From Nitrosomonas sp. (lineage in GTDB: Bacteria; Pseudomonadota; Gammaproteobacteria; Burkholderiales; Nitrosomonadaceae): a stretch of DNA of 64,000 bases. Position 1 is the first letter of the stretch, and each line of letters opens with the position of its first letter. Below are positions 38,689 to 47,408 of this stretch, one piece after another. The notes under the pieces are model-generated. The model was given only the letters and a program-made list of their open reading frames with translations. It ran no database searches and had not been told where the DNA came from. The DNA is taken from NCBI GenBank assembly GCA_016710135.1, contig JADJLM010000004.1:1-64000 (forward strand). Direction: 5' to 3'. The position numbers were made by a program, and so were the translations under genes.

Positions 38689-39407
38689 TCTTGCGCTACT
38701 CCTTCCAGAAAAATCGACTGACATCGTTTTACCAAATCAGGTGAAAGTGTTTTTTGCGTTTCACCTTCTACCGTTTGAGTTGCCAACCATCTGGATACAA
38801 CAATAATCTCATCATAACTGAGTTGCTTAGCGATTGCTGACATACAATTCGTTACCTGTCCACGAATCAGACTTCCGCTCCGCCAGTCACTCAATTGTGC
38901 TGTCAAATATGCACTAGGCAATCCCAACAAACCGGGAATATAAGACATATTGCCCATTAAGGAATCACCATGACATGCGCTACATGCAGGTATATCTCGT
39001 TGAGGATCACCCAACCGAATCAGCTTTTTTGCCAATTCAATCTCGTTTGGTTTTAAATCGATCGATTCAGGTGGAGGATAAGGAATATCCAATTTAGAAA
39101 AATAATGCGCTATCGCTTGCAAGTAGTCATCAGACATGTTTTCAAGTAAGAGCGCCATCGCTTGGTGATATCGCCGCCCATCACGGAAGTGACGTAACTG
39201 ATTAACCAGATAACCTTCAAGTTTCCCAGCGATGCGAGGATAATAAGAACTCCTTTCTTGATTATTGTCTCCATGATAGTGACAAATCGTGCACGCTTTA
39301 ACGCGTTCAGCCATGGTATCAGGAACCATACCGTGTGATGAAAGCTCCGCGCTCACGTTTAGCGTAAAGAAAAATAAAACGATTAAAATAAGTAACTTCA
39401 TACACAT
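38685..39407 (-). CDS. Di-haem cytochrome c (c4-like)
   Basis: A 240-residue periplasmic cytochrome with a signal peptide (KLLILIVLFFFTLNVSA) and two haem sites, CTICHYHG and CSACHGD, in repeated domains as in cytochrome c4. It probably carries electrons from the periplasm to a terminal oxidase or to the tri-haem partner whose gene overlaps it by four bases. The start is the ATG at 39407 or the one at 39401. An upstream start adds a non-signal stretch and is rejected. Confidence 0.85.
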   Translation of the reverse strand: MCMKLLILIVLFFFTLNVSAELSSHGMVPDTMAERVKACTICHYHGDNNQERSSYYPRIAGKLEGYLVNQLRHFRDGRRYHQAMALLLENMSDDYLQAIAHYFSKLDIPYPPPESIDLKPNEIELAKKLIRLGDPQRDIPACSACHGDSLMGNMSYIPGLLGLPSAYLTAQLSDWRSGSLIRGQVTNCMSAIAKQLSYDEIIVVSRWLATQTVEGETQKTLSPDLVKRCQSIFLEGVAQE

Positions 39408-39440
39408 TCGCTCATATCCTAAAAACACTTTATCTTTGAT

Positions 39441-39929
39441 ATGCAGACTTTCCAATTTGCTGATCGCTATCAGCAGCAAATGATCATGCTAGAAAAAAGT
39501 TTAACGCAAAGCGTCCTTTCAGCCCAGTTGATCCAAAACTATCTTGATGCCATCTATCAAGCAAATAGCCACTTCGGCAAATTGACGTTAAGAATTGGTA
39601 AATATTGTGACATACTTTCGCGCCTGATGATTGCGGCAAAACTATCCAATGCACTATTTATCACTGCATACAATCCCTATGGTCAGCTTCAGAGTATCCA
39701 GAACAATGATCTAGCACAAATCGAACTTCGCAAACAGTTAAAACAGTATTCAACCTCGGTTTACCCGGGTGAAAGTATTGATCCACGGAATAACTGGCCA
39801 GCAGAATCCAGTTATCTTACACTTGGAATCGACTTACCGCATTCAATTCGATTAGGAATACAATTTAAACAAAATGCGATCGTTTGGGGTGGTGATGATG
39901 CAGTTCCTCGGCTAATCTTGTTGCGCTAA
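39441..39929 (+). CDS. DUF3293 family protein
   Basis: A 162-residue soluble protein of unknown function. The family features are LTLRIG, NALFITAYNPYGQ, YPGESIDPRNNWPAESS and the ending QNAIVWGGDDAVPRLILLR. The start could be this ATG or the one at 39480. The stop overlaps the convergent DUF454 gene by four bases. Confidence 0.75.
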   Translation: MQTFQFADRYQQQMIMLEKSLTQSVLSAQLIQNYLDAIYQANSHFGKLTLRIGKYCDILSRLMIAAKLSNALFITAYNPYGQLQSIQNNDLAQIELRKQLKQYSTSVYPGESIDPRNNWPAESSYLTLGIDLPHSIRLGIQFKQNAIVWGGDDAVPRLILLR

Positions 39930-40381
39930 CTAGCTTCGGTTCTATCCCTTACAGGTATTCGCCAAATAAATATCGTCAGCACAATAGCCAGAACCGCTAA
40001 CATTAGCTTGAGCCATGCTACCGATACAATAAAGATAGAACTTCCAAAAGACAAAGCAACCATTAAATAAACCCAGCGCTTGACACGACGTGGAATACTG
40101 CGATGCATACACCATTCGTAGATAATCGGTCCAGTGATTCGATTATCGAGTAAAAAAACATGGAATTTTTCGGAGCTCCTTGCAAAGCATGCAGCTGCTA
40201 ATAAAATAAAAGGGGTAGTTGGTAAAATAGGTAAAAATATTCCTAAAATACCCAACAATAAGGCTGTGATACCGACTCCCAGGTAGAACCAGCGCATAAT
40301 CCATGAATCATGCAAACGCAGAATATGAAGGCCTTCTTTGTCTTGTGAGCTGGAAACTAGATTATTTATCGGATTAGTCAT
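39926..40381 (-). CDS. DUF454 (YbaN-like) inner-membrane protein
   Basis: A 151-residue protein with two helices near the N-terminus (YLGVGITALLLGILGIFLPILPTTPFILLAAACFARSS region) and two at the C-terminus. The LPTTPF and the following CFARSSEKF are the hallmark of the family. Function unknown. Confidence 0.85.
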   Translation of the reverse strand: MTNPINNLVSSSQDKEGLHILRLHDSWIMRWFYLGVGITALLLGILGIFLPILPTTPFILLAAACFARSSEKFHVFLLDNRITGPIIYEWCMHRSIPRRVKRWVYLMVALSFGSSIFIVSVAWLKLMLAVLAIVLTIFIWRIPVRDRTEAS

Positions 40382-40518
40382 AATAATTTAAGGTAGCAAC
40401 TAGAAGGAATTTAAGTAACCCTGTGGTAAACACCCGAATAAGGCAAGCATAGAATCCTAAGCACAACCGATATATACTAAATAATTCTTTTGTTTTCTGC
40501 AGTTTAATTTTTTAATCA

Positions 40519-41844
40519 GTGAATAATAAACTTTATATTAAAACATTTGGTTGCCAAATGAACGAGTATGACTCGGATAAGATGGCTGATATTCTTCATT
40601 CAGCTAAAGGTCTTGAGTTAACCGATAAACCTGAAGAAGCTGATGTTATCTTATTCAACACATGCTCCGTTCGTGAAAAGGCACAAGAAAAGGTTTTCCA
40701 TGATCTTGGAAGGGTTCGGCATTTAAAAGATAAGAATCCAAACCTGTTAATCGGTGTAGGTGGATGTGTTGCAAGCCAAGAAGGACATGAGATTATTAAG
40801 CGAGCCCCTTTTGTTGATCTAGTATTTGGTCCTCAAACCTTACATCGTTTACCAGAATTAATCGAAAAACGCGAACTGACAGGTCGCTCCCAAGTTGACA
40901 TTTCTTTTCCAGAAATCGAAAAATTTGACTACCTCCCTCCTGCGCGCACGGAAGGTGCCACTGCTTTTGTTTCCATCATGGAAGGCTGTAGTAAATATTG
41001 CAGTTTTTGTGTAGTTCCTTATACGCGTGGAGAAGAAGTATCACGTCCCTTGAATGATGTTCTGGTTGAAGTTGCGCATTTAGCGTTAAACGGAGTTAAA
41101 GAAGTCAATCTACTCGGTCAGAATGTTAATGCTTATCGTGGTAAAATGGAGAGCAGCGAAATCGTTGATTTTGCATTATTACTTGAATTCATTCATGAAA
41201 TTCCCGGCATAGAACGCATCCGCTTCACCACTTCGCACCCTAGGGAATTTACCACTCGGCTTATCGATATCTATGCAAAACTTCCCAAAGTCGTCAGTCA
41301 CCTCCATTTACCCGTTCAATCAGGTTCTGATCGAGTTCTCACTGCTATGAAGCGGGGCTATAGCGCAATCGAGTACAAGTCCATTATCCGCAAAATAAAA
41401 GCGTTACGTCCTAATATCTCAATTAGCTCTGATTTTATTGTCGGTTTTCCCGGTGAAACAGATGCTGACTTTGAAGCAACCATGGAATTGATCGAAGCAG
41501 TTTATTTCGATGAATCTTTTAGCTTTATCTATAGCCCACGACCTGGAACGCCTGCGGCAGACCTAGCGGACGGCATATCTCAAGAGATCAAACTGCAGCG
41601 ACTTCACCGTTTACAAGAAAAAATTGCGCAACACGCCACCGCGATTAGTCAACGTATGGTTGGCACTACTCAGCGCATCCTTATTGAAGGTCACTCCAAG
41701 AAAAGTGCAGTCGAATTATGCGGTAGAACCGAAAATAATCGTATGGTCAACTTTGTTGGTGATCTAGATCAAGTGGGCCAATTCATCGATATTAATATTA
41801 CAGCCGCATTACCCCATTCCTTGCGTGGGGAAATTCTGAAATAA
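40519..41844 (+). CDS. miaB: tRNA-2-methylthio-N6-dimethylallyladenosine synthase
   Basis: A 441-residue radical-SAM methylthiotransferase acting at A37 of tRNAs. The N-terminal cluster uses Cys in GCQMNEYD, NTCSVREKA and GGCVASQE. The radical-SAM cluster is CSKYCSFC. A TRAM domain ends the protein. It starts at a GTG. First gene of the miaB-phoH-ybeY-corC group found in many proteobacteria. Confidence 0.96.
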   Translation: MNNKLYIKTFGCQMNEYDSDKMADILHSAKGLELTDKPEEADVILFNTCSVREKAQEKVFHDLGRVRHLKDKNPNLLIGVGGCVASQEGHEIIKRAPFVDLVFGPQTLHRLPELIEKRELTGRSQVDISFPEIEKFDYLPPARTEGATAFVSIMEGCSKYCSFCVVPYTRGEEVSRPLNDVLVEVAHLALNGVKEVNLLGQNVNAYRGKMESSEIVDFALLLEFIHEIPGIERIRFTTSHPREFTTRLIDIYAKLPKVVSHLHLPVQSGSDRVLTAMKRGYSAIEYKSIIRKIKALRPNISISSDFIVGFPGETDADFEATMELIEAVYFDESFSFIYSPRPGTPAADLADGISQEIKLQRLHRLQEKIAQHATAISQRMVGTTQRILIEGHSKKSAVELCGRTENNRMVNFVGDLDQVGQFIDINITAALPHSLRGEILK

Positions 41845-41924
41845 ACAGAAGGGATGGCTTTAACACTTGCAAACTCATTTAACCCCTGCGAGAATGTACT
41901 AATCGTTTTCAATTAATTATCGTT

Positions 41925-42899
41925 TTGAAACCCAAACCTGTAGAAATTTCTTTCTCCCCCACGGATAATCAACGCCTTGCTAATCTCTGCGGAGCATTAG
42001 ATGAGAATCTCAAGCAAATTGAAAATGCCCTAGATGTTAATATTGCCAGACGAGGTGAACATTTCTTTCTCAAGGGGCAATCGAATCAAACAGAGATCGC
42101 AGCACAAGTTCTTAGGAATTTTTATAATCAATCCCATCACCAATTAAGTATTGAGCAAGTTCAACTGGGTTTAATTGAAGCAACAAATTTAACTCGCCAG
42201 CCAAGTCAACCGATTGATTCTGCAATTGATACGTCTTCACTCAAGCTGATGACGCGGCGGGATAATCTTCATGCGCGAAGTTTACGTCAGGGCCAATACC
42301 TCCAGCAAATTCAAGATCATGATATCGTTTTTGGCATAGGCCCGGCCGGTACAGGTAAAACATACCTTGCAGTTGCGAGCGCAGTTGATGCGCTCGAACG
42401 AGAAATCGTATCGCGGATTATTCTAGTAAGACCGGCCGTTGAGGCAGGAGAACGCCTTGGGTTCTTACCGGGTGATTTGGTTCAGAAAGTAGATCCTTAC
42501 CTACGCCCTCTTTACGATGCCTTGTATGATTTAATGGGATTTGATAAAACGAGTCGTCAATTCGAGCGCAATACAATTGAGATTGCGCCGCTGGCGTTTA
42601 TGCGCGGCCGCACCCTTAATCAATCTTTCATCATCCTGGATGAGGCACAAAATACAACGCCCGAACAAATGAAGATGTTTCTGACGCGAATCGGTTTTGG
42701 ATCTAAAGCAGTAATCACTGGCGATGTCACTCAAATCGACTTGCCCAAACATCAAAAAAGCGGATTAATCGATGCAGAGCAGGTGTTAAAACAAATTAAA
42801 GGCATCGCTTTTACTCATTTCAAATCAGAAGATGTAGTGCGTCACCCCCTCGTGCAACGGATTGTTAATGCATATGAGCAACGTAGCGAACAGGCGTAA
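41925..42899 (+). CDS. ybeZ: PhoH-family ATPase (YbeZ)
   Basis: A 324-residue P-loop ATPase. Walker A is GIGPAGTGKTYLAV, Walker B FIILDEAQNTTPEQ. The N-terminal part resembles a KH-like RNA-binding fold. It usually acts with YbeY in RNA metabolism. The start is a TTG (TTGAAACCCAAA). It overlaps the ybeY start. Confidence 0.94.
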   Translation: MKPKPVEISFSPTDNQRLANLCGALDENLKQIENALDVNIARRGEHFFLKGQSNQTEIAAQVLRNFYNQSHHQLSIEQVQLGLIEATNLTRQPSQPIDSAIDTSSLKLMTRRDNLHARSLRQGQYLQQIQDHDIVFGIGPAGTGKTYLAVASAVDALEREIVSRIILVRPAVEAGERLGFLPGDLVQKVDPYLRPLYDALYDLMGFDKTSRQFERNTIEIAPLAFMRGRTLNQSFIILDEAQNTTPEQMKMFLTRIGFGSKAVITGDVTQIDLPKHQKSGLIDAEQVLKQIKGIAFTHFKSEDVVRHPLVQRIVNAYEQRSEQA

Positions 42900-43368
42900 A
42901 TCAATCTCCACTCCCAGCACTACTCATGAGAAAACCTTGAACAAATTGTCGTTGGTAATTCAATATGTTGCACCGTTTCCCGAGACACCGAATCGCCAAC
43001 AGTTTCGTAAATGGGTTAAAACAGCATTAGTACAAAACGCAGAAATCGTCATTCGAATCGTTGATCAAGAAGAAGGTCTATCATTAAATCAGCGCTTTAG
43101 GGGAAAACTCTATCCTACGAATGTTCTGACATTTACCTATGATGATTCATCGCCTTTAACTGGCGATATTGTACTTTGTGCACCTGTAGTCATTCGTGAG
43201 GCACAAGAACAACACAAAAGTATTGAGGCCCATTACGCTCATCTCACCATTCATGGTGCACTGCACCTCCAAGGCTATGATCACGAGACTGATTCAGAGG
43301 CAGTAAATATGGAGCAGCTTGAATCACAAATTATGATTCAGCTGGGCTACCCAGATCCTTATTACTAG
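42874..43368 (+). CDS. ybeY: Endoribonuclease YbeY
   Basis: A 164-residue zinc-dependent RNase of 16S rRNA maturation and ribosome quality control. The metal site is HGALHLQGYDHETD. NQRFRGKLYPTNVLTF is also typical. The ATG at 42874 lies inside the end of ybeZ. The first 30 residues are poorly conserved, so a later TTG start is possible. Confidence 0.93.
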   Translation: MSNVANRRKSISTPSTTHEKTLNKLSLVIQYVAPFPETPNRQQFRKWVKTALVQNAEIVIRIVDQEEGLSLNQRFRGKLYPTNVLTFTYDDSSPLTGDIVLCAPVVIREAQEQHKSIEAHYAHLTIHGALHLQGYDHETDSEAVNMEQLESQIMIQLGYPDPYY

Positions 43369-43435
43369 ATAAGCGTTGCAGATATTAATAATTTGTTTTA
43401 ATAACACATAAAACTTATAAATGATGAGACTGATC

Positions 43436-44293
43436 ATGAATAATTCCTCTCCCAAGATCGGTTGGTTTGAACATATTGGTTCACTCCTCATGCGACAGCC
43501 AGAAGATCGTGAACAGTTAGTAGCGCTCTTACATTCAGCCTACGAAAGGAACTTGCTCGATGCGGATGCGCTGACCATGATTGAAGGTGTCATGCATGTG
43601 TCGGAAATGCAAGTTCGTGACATCATGATTCCACGTTCCCATATGGACACCATCGATATCAGTGATAAACCCGCTGAGTTCATCCCTTTCGTTATCGAGC
43701 AAGGTCACTCACGCTTTCCAGTTACGGACGGAAGTAAAGATCAAATTATAGGTATACTGCTCGCTAAGGACTTACTGCGCTACTATTCTGAGGAAGAAAG
43801 TTTTAATGTTCGTGAAATGCTGCGTCCCGCTGTGTTTATACCAGAATCCAAGCGACTCGATATCCTACTGAAAGATTTCCGCAGTAATCGCAATCATATC
43901 GCGATCGTTGTTGATGAGTATGGTGGCATAGCTGGCCTAGTAACCATTGAAGATGTGTTAGAGCAAATTGTCGGTGATATCGAAGACGAATATGATTTCG
44001 ATGAGAACGAAGCAAACATCGTTGCAGAAACGAACGGAGATTATCGTGTCAAAGCAATTACTGAAATTGCAAGCTTTAATGAAGCACTCGGAGCAATGTT
44101 CAGTGATCAAGATTTTGATACGATTGGAGGTATCGTAACCAATAAATTTGGCAGAATGCCTAAGAATGGTGAGTCTGTGATTATCGATCATTATCGATTC
44201 ACGGTATTACGTGCTGACAGTCGGCGACTACATTTACTTAAGGTTGAAAAAATCGACTCCGCTAATCCTGCGTTGCCGGAACAAACTGCATAA
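43436..44293 (+). CDS. corC: CorC/YbeX-type CBS-domain protein
   Basis: A 285-residue soluble protein with a CBS pair (RDIMIPRSHMDTID, HSRFPVTDG, and HIAIVVDEYGGIAGLVTIEDVLEQIVGDIEDE) and a C-terminal CorC/HlyC domain. Related proteins take part in magnesium/cobalt efflux and ribosome function. It starts at the ATG of MNNSSPKIGW or five codons earlier. It follows ybeY as in many proteobacteria. Confidence 0.93.
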   Translation: MNNSSPKIGWFEHIGSLLMRQPEDREQLVALLHSAYERNLLDADALTMIEGVMHVSEMQVRDIMIPRSHMDTIDISDKPAEFIPFVIEQGHSRFPVTDGSKDQIIGILLAKDLLRYYSEEESFNVREMLRPAVFIPESKRLDILLKDFRSNRNHIAIVVDEYGGIAGLVTIEDVLEQIVGDIEDEYDFDENEANIVAETNGDYRVKAITEIASFNEALGAMFSDQDFDTIGGIVTNKFGRMPKNGESVIIDHYRFTVLRADSRRLHLLKVEKIDSANPALPEQTA

Positions 44294-44371
44294 AATTACA
44301 CATAAGCACCATGTGCGTTAAAGCGCTGGCTAAATCTCGTCTGTATTACTCCATGCTAAACTATTAGGCAA

Positions 44372-46120
44372 ATGCCTAATATTACTACTCGTGCCTTCCC
44401 CCAAGCTGTCTTTGATTCGCTAGTCCAACGAGGCTGCTCTCCGATTCTAGCGCGTATCTACGCAGCGCGTGGAATCGAGCAACCAAGCCAGTTAGAAGTA
44501 GAATTATCAAAATTACTGCCATTCGAACAGCTAAGAAATATTGCGGAGATGGCAGCAATCATAGCAGATGCCATTACTGATCAAAAACGCTTGCTTATCA
44601 TCGCTGATTACGATTCGGATGGCGCAACTGCCTGCGCAGTCGCTATTCGAGCGCTTAGAAAATTTGGAGCTTGCGTACACTATCTGGTACCTAATCGCTT
44701 TGAGTATGGCTATGGCCTAACTCCTGAAATCGTCAGCCTGGCTGCTATCAATAATCCTGAATATCGACCTGATATCATCATTACTGTCGACAACGGGATA
44801 GGCAGTATTGAAGGTGTTGAAGAAGCAAATCGTCTGGGAATACGCGTTCTCATTACCGATCATCACCTGCCTGGTGAACACCTACCTAATGCAACCGTTA
44901 TCGTTAATCCAAATCAACCTAACTGCGCATTTCCTAGCAAGAATCTAGCCGGTGTTGGGGTCATATTCTATGTCATGCTGGCACTTCGCGCAGAATTACG
45001 CAAAAGAAACGTTTTTAACGCGCTCCCTAAGGAACCGAACTTAGCTAGCCTACTTGATCTCGTCGCATTGGGCACGATAGCAGATGTGGTTAAGCTTGAT
45101 TGGAACAACCGCGTTCTGGTTAAACATGGTTTACACCGCATTCGCAACGGTAAATCCTGCGCTGGCATCCAGGCGCTGCTCAAAGTCGCAAAACGAGATT
45201 ATCGCCGTATCTCGACAAACGAACTTGGCTTTGTGATTGGCCCAAGGCTAAATGCAGCAGGTCGATTAGATGACATGACGCTAGGTATAGAGTGCTTAAT
45301 TACCGATGATGAGAATCGGGCGCTTGAAATCGCAAGCCAGTTAGATATGCTGAATCGGCAGCGCCGTGAAATTGAGGCGAGCATGCAAAATTCCGCGCTG
45401 GATAAGCTGTCTCTTGATGTGAAATTACAAAAACCTTCTGAATCCACTTATAGCATCTGCCTCTATGATCCCGATTGGCATCAAGGTGTCATTGGGCTGA
45501 TTGCATCTCGCATCAAGGAAAAATTTCATCGACCCATCATTATTTTTGCGCCAGGTAATGAAGGAGAGATCAAAGGATCGGGGCGTTCCATTGCTGGCAT
45601 CAACTTAAGAGATGCGCTTGATCTGGTATCTAAACGCAATCCAGGGTTGATCAAGAAATTTGGCGGTCACGCAGCAGCTGCAGGATTGACTATTATGGAA
45701 CACGACTTTCAACGCTTTCAAGTAGCCTTTGAACAGATAGCGCAGCAGCTGCTGACTCCAACTGATTTAACCCAGTACATTGAAACCGATGGTGATTTAA
45801 ACGAATCCGAATTAAGTTTAGTGCTTGCGCAATCGTTTGCTGAAGTTGTTTGGGGTCATGGCTTTCCTGAGCCAAGTTTTAATGCGCAATTTTATGTGGA
45901 AAATCAGCGTATCGTAGGCGAAAAACATTTAAAATTAAAGCTACGAAAATCAATTTCAAATACCAGCTATGATGCAATTTTATTTTTCCAGGCTGAGCCG
46001 TTACCGGAATATATTCAAGCTGTCTTTCGCTTGCAAGCGAATGAATTCAATGGAAACACGACACTACAACTTCTAATTGAACACTGGTCAGATAATAGTA
46101 ACAAAATAAAAAATGATTAG
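44372..46120 (+). CDS. recJ: Single-strand-specific exonuclease RecJ
   Basis: A 582-residue 5'-3' exonuclease of the DHH family. Metal motifs: IADYDSDGATA, TVDNGIGS and ITDHHLP; the DHHA1 region has GGHAAAAGLTI. Full length for the family. Its end overlaps the next gene by eight bases. Confidence 0.95.
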   Translation: MPNITTRAFPQAVFDSLVQRGCSPILARIYAARGIEQPSQLEVELSKLLPFEQLRNIAEMAAIIADAITDQKRLLIIADYDSDGATACAVAIRALRKFGACVHYLVPNRFEYGYGLTPEIVSLAAINNPEYRPDIIITVDNGIGSIEGVEEANRLGIRVLITDHHLPGEHLPNATVIVNPNQPNCAFPSKNLAGVGVIFYVMLALRAELRKRNVFNALPKEPNLASLLDLVALGTIADVVKLDWNNRVLVKHGLHRIRNGKSCAGIQALLKVAKRDYRRISTNELGFVIGPRLNAAGRLDDMTLGIECLITDDENRALEIASQLDMLNRQRREIEASMQNSALDKLSLDVKLQKPSESTYSICLYDPDWHQGVIGLIASRIKEKFHRPIIIFAPGNEGEIKGSGRSIAGINLRDALDLVSKRNPGLIKKFGGHAAAAGLTIMEHDFQRFQVAFEQIAQQLLTPTDLTQYIETDGDLNESELSLVLAQSFAEVVWGHGFPEPSFNAQFYVENQRIVGEKHLKLKLRKSISNTSYDAILFFQAEPLPEYIQAVFRLQANEFNGNTTLQLLIEHWSDNSNKIKND

Positions 46121-47378
46121 TTCATTTCAACCAGGTGGAGAATTTGAGCATTTTCTAACCTTTGCAACCAGTCTCTCAATCGGACTTTTAATTGGGCTAG
46201 AGCGTGAGCAAAGTCAAGCTGCAAAGGCTGGATTACGCACGTTTGCTTTGGTTTCGATGCTCGGTACACTAACAGCGCTGTTATCACAAGAAACCAATTC
46301 GCAATGGTTACTGTTAGCAGGATTTTTGCTCGTCGGCACCATGACCATTATCGCTAATTTAAGAAACCACGAAGATCCTGATCCTGGAACGACCACAGTT
46401 ACTGCAATTATGATCTGTTATAGTTTAGGTGTTCTAGTCTGGTACGGCGATACCACCCTAGCTGTCATGCTCGCGATTGTGACAACGATATTGCTTTATT
46501 TTAAAACCGAACTCCATGGGTTGACACATAATCTTGAACGGCGTGACTTGATATCGATACTGCAATTTGCTGTTCTTACCTTCATCATTCTACCCATTCT
46601 ACCGGATAAAAATTATGGACCTTATGAAGCATTCAATCCCTATCAAATCTGGTTGATGATGGTATTGATTTCAGGTATTAGTCTCACAGGCTACGTCGCC
46701 TTGCGCTTTATCGGTCATCGTTATGGCGCTGTACTACTCGGCGTGCTAGGTGGATTGGTTTCCAGCACAGCCACAACGATGGTTTTCACACGTCGCAGTG
46801 AAGAGAACATTAATTTAGCCAAGCTTGCCGTAGTGGTGATCTTGCTCGCCAATCTCACTGTACTCATTCGACTCGCCGTCATCAGTGCGGCACTTTCTCC
46901 TCAGGTATTACCGATGCTGCTGCCAGTCCTCGGCAGTGGCCTTCTTCTGGGCCTAACGGTTACTATTTTTTGGTGGCGTGACTTCACGCAGCAAGAAGAA
47001 CTTCCTATCCCAGAAACCAAGAATCCGACGGAATTCTCAACCGCAGCGGGATTCGGTGTACTTTACGCGCTCGTTTTATTTATGAGTACTTGGCTCTCCG
47101 ATATTGCGGGCAGTAGCGGGTTATACATGGTTGCAATCATCTCAGGCCTCACCGATGTCGATGCCATCACATTAAGCAGCCTTCGGCTACTAGAGCTAGG
47201 AAAACTCCAAATATCGGAAGCTGTCACTGCGATTACGCTTGCGACCATCTCAAACATTATTTTTAAGCTTGGCTTAATTTTCATTATTGGCAGTTCGCTC
47301 CTCAACAAACGAACTGCTTTTGGAATGATCATGACCGCGATTGGCCTTGCTGGCGCCTTATTTATACTAGTACATTAA
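46113..47378 (+). CDS. MgtC/SapB and DUF4010 family membrane protein
   Basis: A 421-residue protein with about twelve membrane helices. The N-terminus is MgtC-like (SLSIGLLIGLEREQSQ, AGLRTFALVSMLGTL). The C-terminal DUF4010 part has GGLVSSTATTMVFTRRS and SGLTDVDAITLS. Likely an ion-related membrane protein; the ligand is unknown. Overlap with recJ suggests co-translation. Confidence 0.88.
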   Translation: MISSFQPGGEFEHFLTFATSLSIGLLIGLEREQSQAAKAGLRTFALVSMLGTLTALLSQETNSQWLLLAGFLLVGTMTIIANLRNHEDPDPGTTTVTAIMICYSLGVLVWYGDTTLAVMLAIVTTILLYFKTELHGLTHNLERRDLISILQFAVLTFIILPILPDKNYGPYEAFNPYQIWLMMVLISGISLTGYVALRFIGHRYGAVLLGVLGGLVSSTATTMVFTRRSEENINLAKLAVVVILLANLTVLIRLAVISAALSPQVLPMLLPVLGSGLLLGLTVTIFWWRDFTQQEELPIPETKNPTEFSTAAGFGVLYALVLFMSTWLSDIAGSSGLYMVAIISGLTDVDAITLSSLRLLELGKLQISEAVTAITLATISNIIFKLGLIFIIGSSLLNKRTAFGMIMTAIGLAGALFILVH

Positions 47379-47408
47379 GCAATTTACCGATAAACAGCTG
47401 ATTCTCCC